Positions 38,196 to 49,823 of a DNA stretch of 64,000 nucleotides are shown here, piece by piece. This DNA comes from Chrysomallon squamiferum (Eukaryota > Mollusca > Gastropoda > Neomphalida > Peltospiridae), in the NCBI GenBank assembly GCA_012295275.1, contig CM022668.1, forward strand, positions 3,487,383 through 3,551,382, given 5' to 3'. The notes beneath the pieces are model-generated. The model was not told the origin of the DNA, ran no database searches, and was given only the letters and a program-made list of their open reading frames with translations. How positions within the stretch are numbered: the first letter of the stretch is position 1; every line of letters starts with the position of its first letter. The position numbers and the translations under genes are program-made.

Positions 38196-38340
38196 GTATT
38201 AGGAAACGCGATGGTGCAGGAGGACAAAGTCCAATCACGACCTCACAAATCCTGTCATTTGCCGTTGACGAGTTTCGAACCTATGGCACCCATTCGCCCG
38301 CACTCAACTGACGATATTACCGTTCGGCATGGATATAACC
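38196..38340 (-). mobile_element. Possible tRNA-derived SINE remnant
   Basis: On the minus strand a B-box-like GGTTCGAAACT (consensus GGTTCGANTCC) lies about 33 bases after a D-arm-like TCGTCAGTTGAGTGCGGGC, the spacing expected of an internal RNA polymerase III promoter. The block is GC-richer than its flanks and runs into an AT-rich GTAT repeat. No second copy was seen in the window, so the call is weak. Confidence 0.3.
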
Positions 38341-38352
38341 TACGAAATTATT

Positions 38353-38440
38353 TATGTACTCATGTATATATGTATGTAGGTATGTCTGTATGTATGTATA
38401 TATGTATTTATATATGTATGTATGTATGTATGCATTTATT
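38353..38440. repeat. (GTAT)n microsatellite
   Basis: Imperfect TATG/TGTA tetranucleotide tract. A shorter one occurs at 38105-38122. Confidence 0.85.
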
Positions 38441-38798
38441 TTCTTTTATTCTTTTCTTCTGTATGCAATATCTTGAAAATAATTATGTTGTCTGAAAACA
38501 AAATTAAAAATATATTAATATTTTCTCGTGCTATTGATAGAAAACAATGTTCATTTAACATTTTGGTTATAGTCAAAGCTTTGAATAAAAATATAGATTA
38601 ACCGATCTTATTTGAAATTGTTAGGAGTTTTGCCGCATTCAGTAAATCCTACAGAAAACACATTAACATGCATACGGTCTAAATATTCAGAAGGCCACGT
38701 TCAGAGTAAACTGGGCTGTTTTACAGGATTAAATATACAGAAAGCAAACAAGATAGGCAAGACAGACTGACGAAACGCTAACAGATGAAAAGTATAAT

Positions 38799-39268
38799 CC
38801 TGGTGCTTTAACTCACCACATCGACGACGTTACGCCTGGTGCTTTAACTCACCACATCGACGACGTTACGCCTGGTGCTTTAACTCACCACATCGACGAC
38901 GTTAAGCCTTGTCCTTTAACTCACCACATCGACGACGTTAAGCCTTGTGCTTTAACTCACCACATCGACGACGTTAAGCCTTGTGCTTTTCAACATCGAC
39001 GACGTTAAGCCTTGTGCTTTAACTCACCACATCGACGACGTTAAGCCTTGTCTTTAACTCACCACATCGACGACGTTACGCCTGGTGCTTTAACTCACCA
39101 CATCGACGACGTTCTTTAACTCACCACATCGACGACGTTAAGCTTTGTGCTTTAACTCACCACATCGACGATTATAAGCCTTTTGCTTTAACTCAAAATC
39201 GACGACGTTAAGCCTTAAACTTTAACTTTAAAATAACATCGACGACGTTAAGCCTTGAATCTTTTTAA
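38799..39268. repeat. 36-bp CpG-rich minisatellite
   Basis: About 13 units with a basic period of 36 bp. Each carries CACATCGACGACGTTA preceded by GCTTTAACTCAC and followed by a variable CGCCTGGT or AGCCTTGT joint. The first five units are nearly perfect. Later units lose 1-10 bases and accumulate substitutions until only ATCGACGACG survives (39198, 39238). There is no open frame across the array. Confidence 0.95.
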
Positions 39269-39269
39269 C

Positions 39270-41469
39270 GCGACGATGTAATTTCAAATTAAGAATAAAA
39301 TGTTTACTTTGTCAGATCAACTTTATGATGTCAGTGTATTACGCATATAAAGGGATTATCCAGCTTTTATATAAACAAAAATTATTGTTTGCATTAATGA
39401 TAAAATTTAAAATAACATAAAATAAATAAATAAAAATGTATATTCTTTTGTTTAGTCTAATATATGATTAAAAAATTTCAAATAAAAGAATAAAATGTTG
39501 TTTCTTTTGTTTAATTTTCTTCATTTTGACTGGTCATTATTCGCATATGAAAACAAGAATGAATAAACCAGTGAATGAAGAAAACGATTTAACGATTGAA
39601 TATTTGTTTAACACTCTGAAACAACAATGACTTGCTTCTTTAGCTTTCGTTTCTATGTTTTATGAAATAAGAGATATAAATTTACATTCGTCACATATTA
39701 GCTACTCTTACTAATTAGCCTTGGATTTTGGTCTGACTTGAGTATTCTTTGCTAAAACAAAACAAGAGTAGATTTTATAAATGTATGACAGTGGCTAGTA
39801 CCGCCTGCAAGTCGTTTAAGTCATAGCCTATATTCCTGTATTTTTACTTTTATTGACTGGCGACAAGGTATCTTTTATTTTAAAAATAAAAATAGACAGG
39901 TAAGCACATACCACAACGTTTTACAAATAAATGGCACCTCCCAGCCAGAACCGTTTTTGCTTGACGATTAATTATCACGTTTGAACGATACACGTGACAA
40001 AATGACCTGGGTCAAGTCTGTTGCGTGGACTGGTGGAATTCAATCGTGCGTAAGTTATAATTCAATAATGACTGCTCACAAGCTTATCACTCACATCAGT
40101 TACACGTGACTAACACGTTCGTGTGTCGCCGCTATAAATCCTAGAGGCGCTGAGATTTGTTCCTGAAAGCATCGCGATTGCATTATTCCACGAGCATCAC
40201 GCTTCATTAGTCGTAAATGGGGGTCGAACCGTGGTCCTAATTGACACAATGATTGTGCTGCTAATATAAACGACGGAATGGCTATTTGTTGAAAACTTGG
40301 CGAGACAATCGAGAATCGAATACTTCCTCTATCCAGCTTTTGTAACAGCACGTGTTCGAAAGCGGTTAGGGGTTGCAGTGGGTCGCTACAGCTGAAATAC
40401 TGGGCAACACCGATATCTGGTTGAAACAATGCATGTAGTGTTTATTTATTTATTTACAAACAAAAGCACTACTTTGTAAACACACGACAACAAATGAAGG
40501 CATTTTGTTTATTTATATTATATGATCATGTTTGTGTTTTATATGTTGGAATCGTATGTATACGTATGAACATATGTATGTATTTGTTTGTATGTCTGAA
40601 AGTTTGTTTATATATATATATATATCTCATAACGTAAGTTAAAAAATGTCTGCTTCAAGTCAAACACACTCTGTGATTTCTTCCCATATTTTAATAAATA
40701 TATTTACTGTTATTATTATAACACTGTCCTTATAGAAATCGCTACATAGTTGAGGATATAAAAGTATTCGTCTTTGTGTCAAATATATAACCATCGGATT
40801 ATAATATTTCATCCTGGAAAATAATAAAAGTTTGACACATATTTTCTTTTGTTTTTGGCTTCGATTTTCTATTAAAACAGTTAAATCGATTTTTCAAAAA
40901 TAATTACATACTCAAATGTTATGTTCATTTTTTTCATTAAAAATGTTTTATTTTGCTCTTTCGAGGCTATAAACTGTTTAGAAAGTATTGGTGCATTAAA
41001 CATAATAAATTAGTGGCGCATAAAAAAGAGTATATAAGTTTATTTCCAATTACAATAAACTGTAAAACGAAGTCTGTTTGAAACTTGTGAAAACCTTTCA
41101 GAGGATTCCATACACATCTTCGCCACCAGGAAAAACCCGGGCATAAACTGATTTTATTGCTCTGGCGTATGACACTTGAAAAGCTTTTTCAATCTAATTC
41201 TTCCATTTGCTCGTTCCAGATAGAGCATTCAGCTATTACACATGTTGACTAACACTCGAATCAACTCGGAAAGCGATGGCGGAACTACAAACATGGCGAG
41301 TTTCATTCTAACACAAATTTGCCATCTCAAGTCACAAATAAATGAGGGAAACAATTCTGGGCCATTTTCTGATAGACTGTATTTATGTTCCTACATCTAG
41401 TGTAAACGACTTTAATTGTTAATTATTCTTATTACTTTTTATCTATTCTTCTTCTTACTATTACTACTG

Positions 41470-41534
<65 letters not shown>

Positions 41535-42290
41535 ACTACTACTACTACTTCTACTACTGCTACTACTACTACTACTACTACTATATAACAATTGAGAAAT
41601 AGCTTTATACCTGGGAATTTAAAAGTATTTATATTTATCTCAAATATATTAGCTTTACGATAACCATTGGTTTAAAATAAATAATAAAACTTTTGCTTCG
41701 AGTTTCTATTAAGAAACTGAATCGATTAATAGATAATAGCCACATACTCAAATGTTACATTCTATTTTTTTTAAATCAAATTTATAAAAACATATTGATT
41801 ATGTATATTTATGTACACGTGTATGTATGAATGCATATGTATATATATATAATATTAGAGAAGCAATTAGTTTAGGTGTACTAGAACGAGACTAGAACGT
41901 ATGGCGTCTAGTCTTCCGCACTCGACCATACCATTCACCTGCATAGGAGGCTGGACGGTGGGGTGTCGGCCCGGGAAGTCGACACATCTGTTTTGTTTAG
42001 TACCGGGACGTAGACATTTCTGACTGTTACGAGACGCCTTTTTTGTTAACAAGGAGATGAGAACCCTGAAGCAGAATGTTATGTGATTACTGTCCTTTGT
42101 AGATTTCTAATTATGCTTCCATTAATTCAGTAGGTACCTGAGTGTTTTCATTTATTGTTTATTTGCTCGTATTATGCTCAACCAATTTACTGTTTTGGGT
42201 AGTAAATTTTTCTTTCTCTTATACTGAGCAGGCACTTGTGTAATACATTGGTTCTTTTCCCGGTTTAATCTATATAAAGTTTTATATCAA
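39270..42290. other. Non-coding stretch
   Basis: No supported gene. A 109-codon minus ORF at 40100-40429 sits in a block of higher GC and contains a B-box-like GGTTCGACCCC near 40208-40218. It may be a decayed SINE or a chance frame. At 41880-42060 a GC-rich patch on the minus strand has tRNA-like GGTCGAGTGCGG and GTTCTAGTCTCG segments, again possibly a SINE remnant. Confidence 0.35.
41460..41583. repeat. Compound (CTA)n-(CTG)n-(CTA)n tract
   Basis: About 13 CTA units, then about 11 uninterrupted CTG units (near 41500-41534), then CTA units with CTT and CTG interruptions. Confidence 0.95.
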
Positions 42291-42291
42291 A

Positions 42292-42895
42292 ATGGAAAAC
42301 TATTTCACGTTTATCATTATGGCAGCTGCAGACGTTAGAGTGACTTTTATCGATACAGCAATAGGCGGACGACATTTGTATTACAACCAGCACGAATTTC
42401 CCATAAATAGAATGTGTGGAGAGAAAATTTACTGGAGGTGTGCTATGTCGCAATGCAGAGCCTATGTTGTGACTGTGGTCAACATGCTCCAGATGGCAGA
42501 CCAGATACAGTACAACCACGCGGCGATACTATTTATTAAGAATGCTGATGCGTTTAAGGTGAAAGTCATGGACCGAGCTAAAATGGAAACAACGCCAGTT
42601 CCTAAGATTTACGCCGATGAGATTTCCAATCTCAGGACTTTGTTCCTAACAGATTGTTAGCTGAGATTCCACGTTTTAGTGCCATTAAGACAATACTGTA
42701 CCGACAGTGACACAAAATCCTACCCCGACTACCCCAGACAAGACAGGATATCAATTTAGAAGGAGAGAGGACCCGCACCGAGGGAGGAGATCCTTTTCTA
42801 CACAACTGACAAGAACATGGAGTTGTTGTGTGATGCTATGTTGTATTTTCAGATGGAATATTTATTTATGTATTGGTACTGTAATACCCATAACG
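42292..42895 (+). pseudogene. MULE transposase N-terminal fragment with FLYWCH finger
   Basis: The first 122 codons (42292-42660) hold a FLYWCH-type zinc finger: FIDTAIGGRHLYYNQHEF, then MCGEKIYWRCAMSQC with the Cys pair and the Tyr-Trp-Cys core, and a His in QYNHAA. A helical region with TTPVPKIYADEIS follows, as in the linker of FLYWCH-MULE proteins. After the stop at 42658, homology continues in another frame (AEIPRFSAIKTILYRQ, a stop, then LPQTRQDINLEGERTRTE and finally FSDGIF). The last motif corresponds to the first catalytic Asp (DG-F) of MULE transposases. At least one frameshift and two in-frame stops are present, and the rest of the DDE domain is gone. One stop (TGA where Arg is expected) could come from CpG decay. 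Immobile remnant. Confidence 0.7.
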
Positions 42896-43004
42896 TAACC
42901 AGCGACATGAATTTGGATTAACCTCGATCGGTAGAGCCTTTCTAATGGGATACTTGACATCTAGTATCGAACCTTCTTAGTGGACCGTGTTTTTTTTTTA
43001 TGTT

Positions 43005-43063
43005 TGCGTGTGTGTGTGTGTGTGTGTGTGTGCGTGCGTGCGTGCGTGTGTGTGTGTGTGTTT
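43005..43063. repeat. (GT)n/(GC) microsatellite
   Basis: GT tract interrupted by four GCGT units. Confidence 0.9.
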
Positions 43064-44407
43064 GAGTCAGTGAAGGCACTGAAGATGTATTCCATTTTGC
43101 ATCAAAATGTTTATTTTATACTGATATCATATTTAAAGAAATATTTGTATACAAGACCATCTTCTTTTAATATAATCAGTCTTTTGTCTTCAAAAAATAA
43201 AAATAAACTTTAAGGAATCTGGATAAATATGTAATTTAATTTGTAACTACCTATATATAACAACCATTTGTTAATATTTTTATTATCTTAATTCTTACGT
43301 TTAATTTTTTTTATTCCTGTGTTTATAAACTGTAACGTATTATACAACTGTTTATGTTTTATAACTATATTCTTGTCTGTCTTGTGTTTATAGTCATGCT
43401 GACTTTGGCCAATAAATAAACTGAACAGAAACTAAAATGTAGAAATAATAGTAGTAGTATTAATAGCTGTGGTACAGTATCATCTCGTTGTCACCTTTTG
43501 ACTGCGCACACCGTCAACCAGGTAAAACGGCAATTAATGAATCCCGGGACATCGACAGATCCTCCTGATACATTTCAGCTTGTCCCGCTAAGTAGACACA
43601 ATTTTAAGATCATTTATAGAAATTGTCGACTTCGCGGGCCATAACCACAGTGGGCAAGGTGATATACAGAAAGTTGAGGATGAGAGAATCTCTGGAAGAT
43701 CAAGTATGAAACAAATGAAAAGCACCGACAATGTAATTAATTTTTCGTTTAATAACAAGTATACTTTATACCATCTTTACCAAAGCTGGACTATGCATGA
43801 CATACTAAATAACAACATTTATTCACCAGTAGATCATATGCACTTCATACTACGATGCTCTATAAAAAGAAATAACTACTTGAATTAATCATGAATAATA
43901 TGCACTGGGACAACTGATCCATAGATGGCTAATACTTGAAAGAAACTATTTTAAAATAGCTCTGCAGTGACAGACAGATAGGTAATAAATGAACTAATTT
44001 TATTTTTCAATTTACTCTAATCTTCACTGCTCAGTGATCTGTTCAAGTCTGTCAGCTCAGACTGACGTGACTCTCACTCTGCAAATGGATGGGGACTACG
44101 GTCACGTCCTCTGCTTTGTAACTGATATGAAACGGCAACGACATCGTGACTCTGAACGAACCGACTGCTCTCGGGGACAACCACATCGTCACAGACATGG
44201 ACAAATAAGTCTTTGACAGACTGCTTCGTATTACCGGAGCTATACGTTTTATTTTGAATTAAACTTTGAAACACGATCAACAAAGCAGGTTGATTAAATT
44301 TGCTCGTATAATATTACACGCTTCGTTCACATTCAATATTTGCTGTATCTCATGGCCGAGCGGTTTATTTTGTCATTAATTCAGGCTGATACAGATTTAC
44401 ACAAATC
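43064..44407. other. Stretch without a supported gene
   Basis: A GC-richer patch at 44040-44220 is open in two overlapping frames of the plus strand and one of the minus strand (69 codons, 44074-44283). A plus frame reads SAQTDVTLTLQMDGDYGHV, then another reads NGNDIVTLNEPTALGDNHIV, as if one coding segment had a frameshift near 44130. I do not recognise it. An A-box-like GGCCGAGCGG at 44354 has no matching B box. Confidence 0.3.
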
Positions 44408-46972
44408 CAGTGGCGTAGTGTAGCCCGGGGTAATTTAAACTATTGCGCCTCATCCTAAACTATAAGCTGTTATAAATTCTAGTTTCGTACGTATTTTTTC
44501 AATCTAATTAAACAGGAATTAAATTTATAAAATAAAATTGCAGCCATGAAAATTTATATCAAAATTATAATAGAACTGTAAAGGATTTCTTGAGATGTTC
44601 CTTCTTAAGACCCAATAGGATCGAAGTATTTTTGTTTATATTTTTGTTTATTGATATTTGATATATCAACAAACAATTTTAGTATTAACTTTATTCCTTC
44701 AATATGCTTCAAATTAAAAAGAAAAGACAATAAAAGAACCAAGCTATACAGATACATATGTTTACCCTGTTCATTAAATATTTTAAGAAAAAACAAAACA
44801 AACTTGCCTCACTAGAGTATAATAACAGCAGACCGAATACAATAAGCAAGTAATATATATATGTTTACACTTCTCTGTTCATTGATTTACTGTATAGCTA
44901 AACCACAGAAAGTCACATATACATTCAATTGTCCCAGGATAAGTATAACAAATTATTTGAATACTATATAAAATAGAACATTGAATATCAGTATTCAGTT
45001 TATTTAAAATCCTCTGGATTTTATTCATGCAAATTTTTCAATTATACTTTCAAAATTTACATGAAAATCTCTTTCAACAGACAGGTTTGCGGGTCATTAA
45101 TCTTTCCTGGCTCATAGTTGACGGCTGATTTGTCTTTATTAACTTTAATTTTGAGAAACTTCTTTCGCAACTGGCACTGGAAAAATAATAGTGAAAACAA
45201 TTCTCATTGCCACAAAAATGTCAGTTAAACTTTCTTGTAGCTTTCACTGAATTATCCAGCAAAGTAAATCTGTCCATGTAGAAATGCTGGCATCTGGATG
45301 AACTTCTTTAAGTAAAACAATGTAGCGTCTAAGACGATGTACTTTAGAGTGATGTGGCGTTTAATTCAGAATATCTTTATCGAAGTTATCTCTCTCTGCA
45401 TCCAACAATGTTTGCAGAGAAACGAATAGTGTATTCATCTGTGTTATACGTGTCTTTACTTCTGCTGTTAGCTCATCTGTTGCCTCAAGTTGTTCTCGGC
45501 GTGTTTCCTTGATTAAACGTAAGCCAAAATCACTACTTTTTTCATCTGACATGTTCTTTACCTTCCAGTTCTTTTTCTGTATAAAATGTCACATATTTTA
45601 CTCTCTGTGCGTAGCTCTCTCAGCTACCTCTGCGACAAAAGAATCACCATTTTCTTCATAAAACAGAGTCAGTGCTTTTAGCTTTTGAACATATCGATCA
45701 AGTGCAGGTCCTCTTGTTGAGGGTATACCTGAGCGTCGTTCACTTCAGTAAGCATTGGACTCCAGAAATAAAGTTATGAAAAGAAAGGACAGGTCATAAC
45801 GCAAATCAGCAACCTGTCTGCATCTACTTTGGTTTCTGAGTTTCTTCTAATCCATCTTTCAAGCCTTCCAAAGTTTCTATTATTTCTTCAGAGCACTCAG
45901 CAAGTTCGAATACACTTCATGCTTTGAAATCCATATTGTGTCACAGGATTGCTTCAGATTAACTGGTACATGTTCCTTAAGAATGTCCCACCTATGACTA
46001 GAGCTTGAGAAAAATGTGTACACATTTTACACAACATGAAAACTCACAGACTTTTATTCCTGCACTAGCTTCATGTACACCAGCAAGATTAAGTGAGTGA
46101 TTGTTAAATGGCACAATCCCTGCTTTGGGATTTATGTCCAGCATTATAACACCCTTGTCCAAAACAGTGCTCAAGTTTTAGACCATCTGCTTGCAGCTTG
46201 TTACAAATTTGCTCTGTAATTTCTTTAGTCGATTTCCCAGGTAACTGAATGAAGTCGATAAAAGTCTTCTGTATCTTCAGTGTTCACATATAGTATTACT
46301 TGGGACATTTGGTCAGAATGCGAAATATCTGTGTACTATCAAACATACATGGCCTCTTAAATTCTTTGAACGATTTAATCATCAAGCAGTTTGATCTCTG
46401 TGCTTGCTGAACTTTGTGAAGATGCTGATTAGCACCTGGGCTATATATGTTCTTGAAAGTTTCAAGACATTCCCCAAGTTCTAATTTGCACTCAGTTCAT
46501 ATGAATGACCACGCAAAGGTAAGACTTGTGTGGCTGAATACAACACAATCAGGAATTCTTAATATTAGAGTTTTCCATTTCTCAAATGAGTTTCGTGGTG
46601 TTATCTGAACAGTAGTTTCGATTGTCTCACATTTCTGTAGTCGCATTTCAAATCTTTCCACTTTTCAGATGCTTCGACATGATGAGAACTTTTTTCATGA
46701 TCTAATTTAACTTTGTCCATGTTTAAAATCCATCTGATCGTGAAAAAGAAGTTTTCCTTTAGTGTTCTGAAAAGCATGCAAGGAAAGCAATACACAGCAC
46801 ATTTCACTGGAGAAAGCAGGAACCAAGTTCTTAAAAGTGTCTCACCATTAATCTATTTTCAAAGTTTTATCAACATTTTTTGTGGCCAGTATCAATGAAA
46901 ACTGAACGAGCACGTGACTGTTCTGATGTAGAAGCATGATAACACAAGGCTGTCTCTGCCCCGCCCATACTG
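44408..46972 (-). mobile_element. hAT element remnant (ZMYM1/DUF4371-like)
   Basis: The left end, CAGTGGCGTAGTGTAGCCCG at 44408, matches the CAGTGGCGTAG-type terminus common in hAT elements. The minus-strand hAT transposase pseudogene inside runs away from this end, making it the 3' end. The best candidate for the other terminus is the complement of CAGTATGGGCGGGG at 46959-46972, which starts with CAG and is G-rich, but the two ends pair poorly. The flanking 8-mers (CACAAATC and ATATTAAA) do not match, so the right boundary is provisional. Confidence 0.5.
44990..46860 (-). pseudogene. hAT transposase pseudogene (TTF finger, DUF4371 and dimerisation regions)
   Basis: Minus-strand pieces in the correct order but different frames. 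First is a TTF-type finger start (KCAVYCFPCMLFRT, about 46805-46770) with a spaced His pair (DHEKSSHH), then LPLRGHSYEL near 46520. Next come FIDFIQLPGKSTKEITEQ (about 46250) and GQGCYNA. INPKAGIVPFNNHSLNLAGV (about 46130-46070) and FFSSSSHRWDILKEHV (about 46015) follow; these are hallmarks of ZMYM1-like hAT proteins. The end is the C-terminal dimerisation motif SASCERSFSKLKLIKT (about 45175-45130) followed by SQERL and, after another shift, a KSR-containing tail. At least five frame changes and several stops separate the pieces, so it is dead. Catalytic acidic residues cannot all be located. Confidence 0.75.
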
Positions 46973-47158
46973 ATATTAAATTAAGTTTATTATAGCAAAA
47001 AAAAAAAAATTGTTATTATCAAGAATCAAATCACTTGTACATTTTGTATGTGACTGAATTAGTAATACAGAGTTAAACTTGGTACTAATCTGATTTGTTT
47101 TGGTGTTTCTTACTGTCAAAACATACATGTTTATTTGTTTGACTGATTACTTACTTAA

Positions 47159-47970
47159 ATGTTTGGAATTTTATCTACACCTCCCAACTCAAATAACTTT
47201 ATATACAAAGCAGTGAATGCTATGCATAGCTTAATAGTTAAAAGTCGTTTGAATAATCTATCCATCGATTGTATACTTGATTTATTTGGCAAAGTAATAC
47301 AACCAATTTTGTTGCATGGTTGTGAAATACGGGATTTTACAAATGTATAATAATCGAAAGTCTCCAAATGACTTTTTGTAAGTATTTACTAAATATTAAT
47401 AAATGTTCCCCTGCTTTTATGATCAGTGATGAACTATGATGGTATCTCCTTTGTATTTCTATAAAGGTAAGAATGGTAATCTTTTGGGGGAACGTAACTT
47501 GCTAAAACCAAAACATGATTTCCTCACAGCTGTATTATTTAATGTATGTTATTGATTTTCCTTGGAACAAATTTGAAAAATATTTTAGATGATTGTGGTG
47601 TAACATAGCTTTGGACATATCACAGCTTGAATAGTTATGTGAAATGATATTCAAAATATTACACGATCAGTATCAACAAATATAGAAAAATGAAACTGAA
47701 ATGTCTCCAACGGGTATTAATTATAATATTTTTAAAAATTATTTGAAAGTAAAACATTATCTTACGTGTTGCCTCGTATGCTATTGTCTTATGCAAATTT
47801 AGAACTTCTAATGTTAAACTTTCTGTTGAAACTCGACGATGATTTAATATTCTAAGAGAAAATAGAAAATGTCATAACTGTAATCTTAACAAAATTGGAG
47901 ACGTATATCATTATATATTTGAATGTAGTGATCATATGTTATTAAATGCAAGAAAAGGTATATAATAATT
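47159..47970 (+). pseudogene. LINE (non-LTR) reverse transcriptase, 5'-truncated C-terminal fragment
   Basis: The plus-strand frame from about 47195 reads KAVNAMHSLIVKSRLNNLSI, then LFGKVIQPILLHGCEI (the thumb/connection region typical of non-LTR reverse transcriptases). It continues after a frame change as IIESLQMTFCKYLLNINK and SIKVRMVIFWGN, then NILDDCGVT, LCKFRTSNVKLSVETRR and finally ENRKCHNCNLNKIGDVYHYI-FEC, a C-terminal Cys/His knuckle, ending at a stop near 47961. At least four stops or frameshifts interrupt it. The catalytic YxDD part is absent, consistent with a 5'-truncated insertion. The clade (CR1-, RTE- or Jockey-like) cannot be fixed from the tail alone. Confidence 0.75.
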
Positions 47971-48281
47971 TGTTTAATAGTAAAAACAAAAAACCAAAAC
48001 AAACAACACCATAGAATTACCTTAACAGTCTATTAAAATGAGTTCATTAAAATAACAACAGAAATAATAAAAATATTAATATCATTCCATTATCTAAATT
48101 CTTATTAAAACTGAAAATAAATAACAGTAATGTCTGGTATAGTTATAAAACAGATACCAGTCTGAAGCTGTAACGGCTTGAATTTGTAACAGCTGTAGAA
48201 ATGAGAAATTTCAGAATCCATCTTAATATCATTGTATACACACAACTTAGTATTCCACAGCTGTTTACACTTAATATACAC

Positions 48282-48420
<139 letters not shown>

Positions 48421-49426
48421 TACAGATATACACACACTTCTTTTGTAGTAATTTTCCCATTTTTTATTACAGACTGTAAGATTCCGTGATACGAAATGAA
48501 TAATTTTATTTCTTGCTGTTGCAAAATATGGAATTCGGTTTCTTCTTCTCTCCGTTCAATAACACAGACTATTCTGTCACTAAAACTGACAAGTGGTCCA
48601 AATTTTTTTATATTTTCTTGGCAAAGATATTTTCTCTGTTTTATTAGTCATGCAGTGGCAGCATCTGAATCTCATACATTTGACAGAAGCCGAAACAGAG
48701 AAGAAAAATGAGGAATAACCTAAGACTGTTATGATTCCTGGGAATGACTAAGCCAGACTGAGTCTTTCGGAAACTACAGGCAAAACTACGACAATTTCAA
48801 CTTATTACATTTCATCGAGATCGGTTCAAAGGCCGGATATCCGTGACTATCATAACAGAAAATATCAGATTAAATTGACTGTGTTTGATGTTTGCCCAAG
48901 TGATGTCCACATACTCAGTCGATACGAGCTGATGACGTTTTCGCATCCACCAGCAGCGGAACCAATAATCATTTGGAATGTTTACCTTCTTGTCCAATTT
49001 TCGACTATAACCCTTTTCCGTACGTCTTTAATTTTCTTTATTAATCAATGAATGTCTTTTTAATTTTATATTTTTTGGTTTTGTTATTCCTAGGAAGATT
49101 TTTATGTTATCAACAACACTGAACAACTTTACGTTTTCTTATATTAAGAACTGAGGTGTGGTTTTCTTTTTTATGGCTCCATAGTATTATTTTACTCAAT
49201 CACTGTATTTAATATCATTTATAGTTCAGTATTGATTATACTTTTATTTATTAGCAGTTTGATATTAATCTTAATTCCATACTGATCATTCACTGTATCA
49301 TTTCATTACTCGATGTTTTACAATTCCGTATAGTTTATTCTTTTATATCGCACTTCTGATGAAAACACACTGGTTATCTTTTTATTCAGTCACTGTAAGC
49401 TTCTTAAATTTTGAAATGCATTTATT

Positions 49427-49457
<31 letters not shown>

Positions 49458-49706
49458 AAAACAACCCAAAAACCAAACAAAAACGACAAAACAACAATAA
49501 AAATAAAGCAAACAAAAACAAAACAGAAAGTAATAAAAACAAAACAAAAACAAAACAGAAAGAACTATAAACAAAACAAAATGTTCCACATTTTTCTTCA
49601 CTTGTTTAGCTGTAGATAGGTGCTCGACGATTTCGATTGTGTAAGTTTCCCTCAGATCTCACTACTGCACAGCAGGACTAAATCTAATCATCAGAATTAA
49701 ACATAA

Positions 49707-49736
49707 AATAAACAAACAAACAAACAAACAAATAAA

Positions 49737-49798
<62 letters not shown>

Positions 49799-49823
49799 AT
49801 AATAATAATAATAATAATAATAA
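49707..49823. repeat. (CAAA)n-(CTA)n-(AAT)n compound microsatellite
   Basis: CAAA units, then about 20 CTA units (49737-49797), then about 8 AAT units. Confidence 0.95.

Noticed and set aside
38799-39268. CRISPR-like array of 36-bp repeats
   Set aside because: The units are contiguous without unique spacers, the surrounding genome is eukaryotic and there are no cas genes. It is a minisatellite.
40200-40225. Perfect-looking B box (minus strand) suggesting a tRNA gene
   Set aside because: No A box at tRNA spacing and no cloverleaf can be drawn. At best a SINE remnant.
44344-44375. A-box-like GGCCGAGCGG resembling a leucine or serine tRNA
   Set aside because: No B box or acceptor stem downstream; the following DNA is AT-rich and then a hAT terminus.
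46959-46972. Firm right terminus of the hAT element
   Set aside because: The G-rich CAG-type end pairs poorly with the left end, and the flanking 8-mers do not match. Kept only as provisional.
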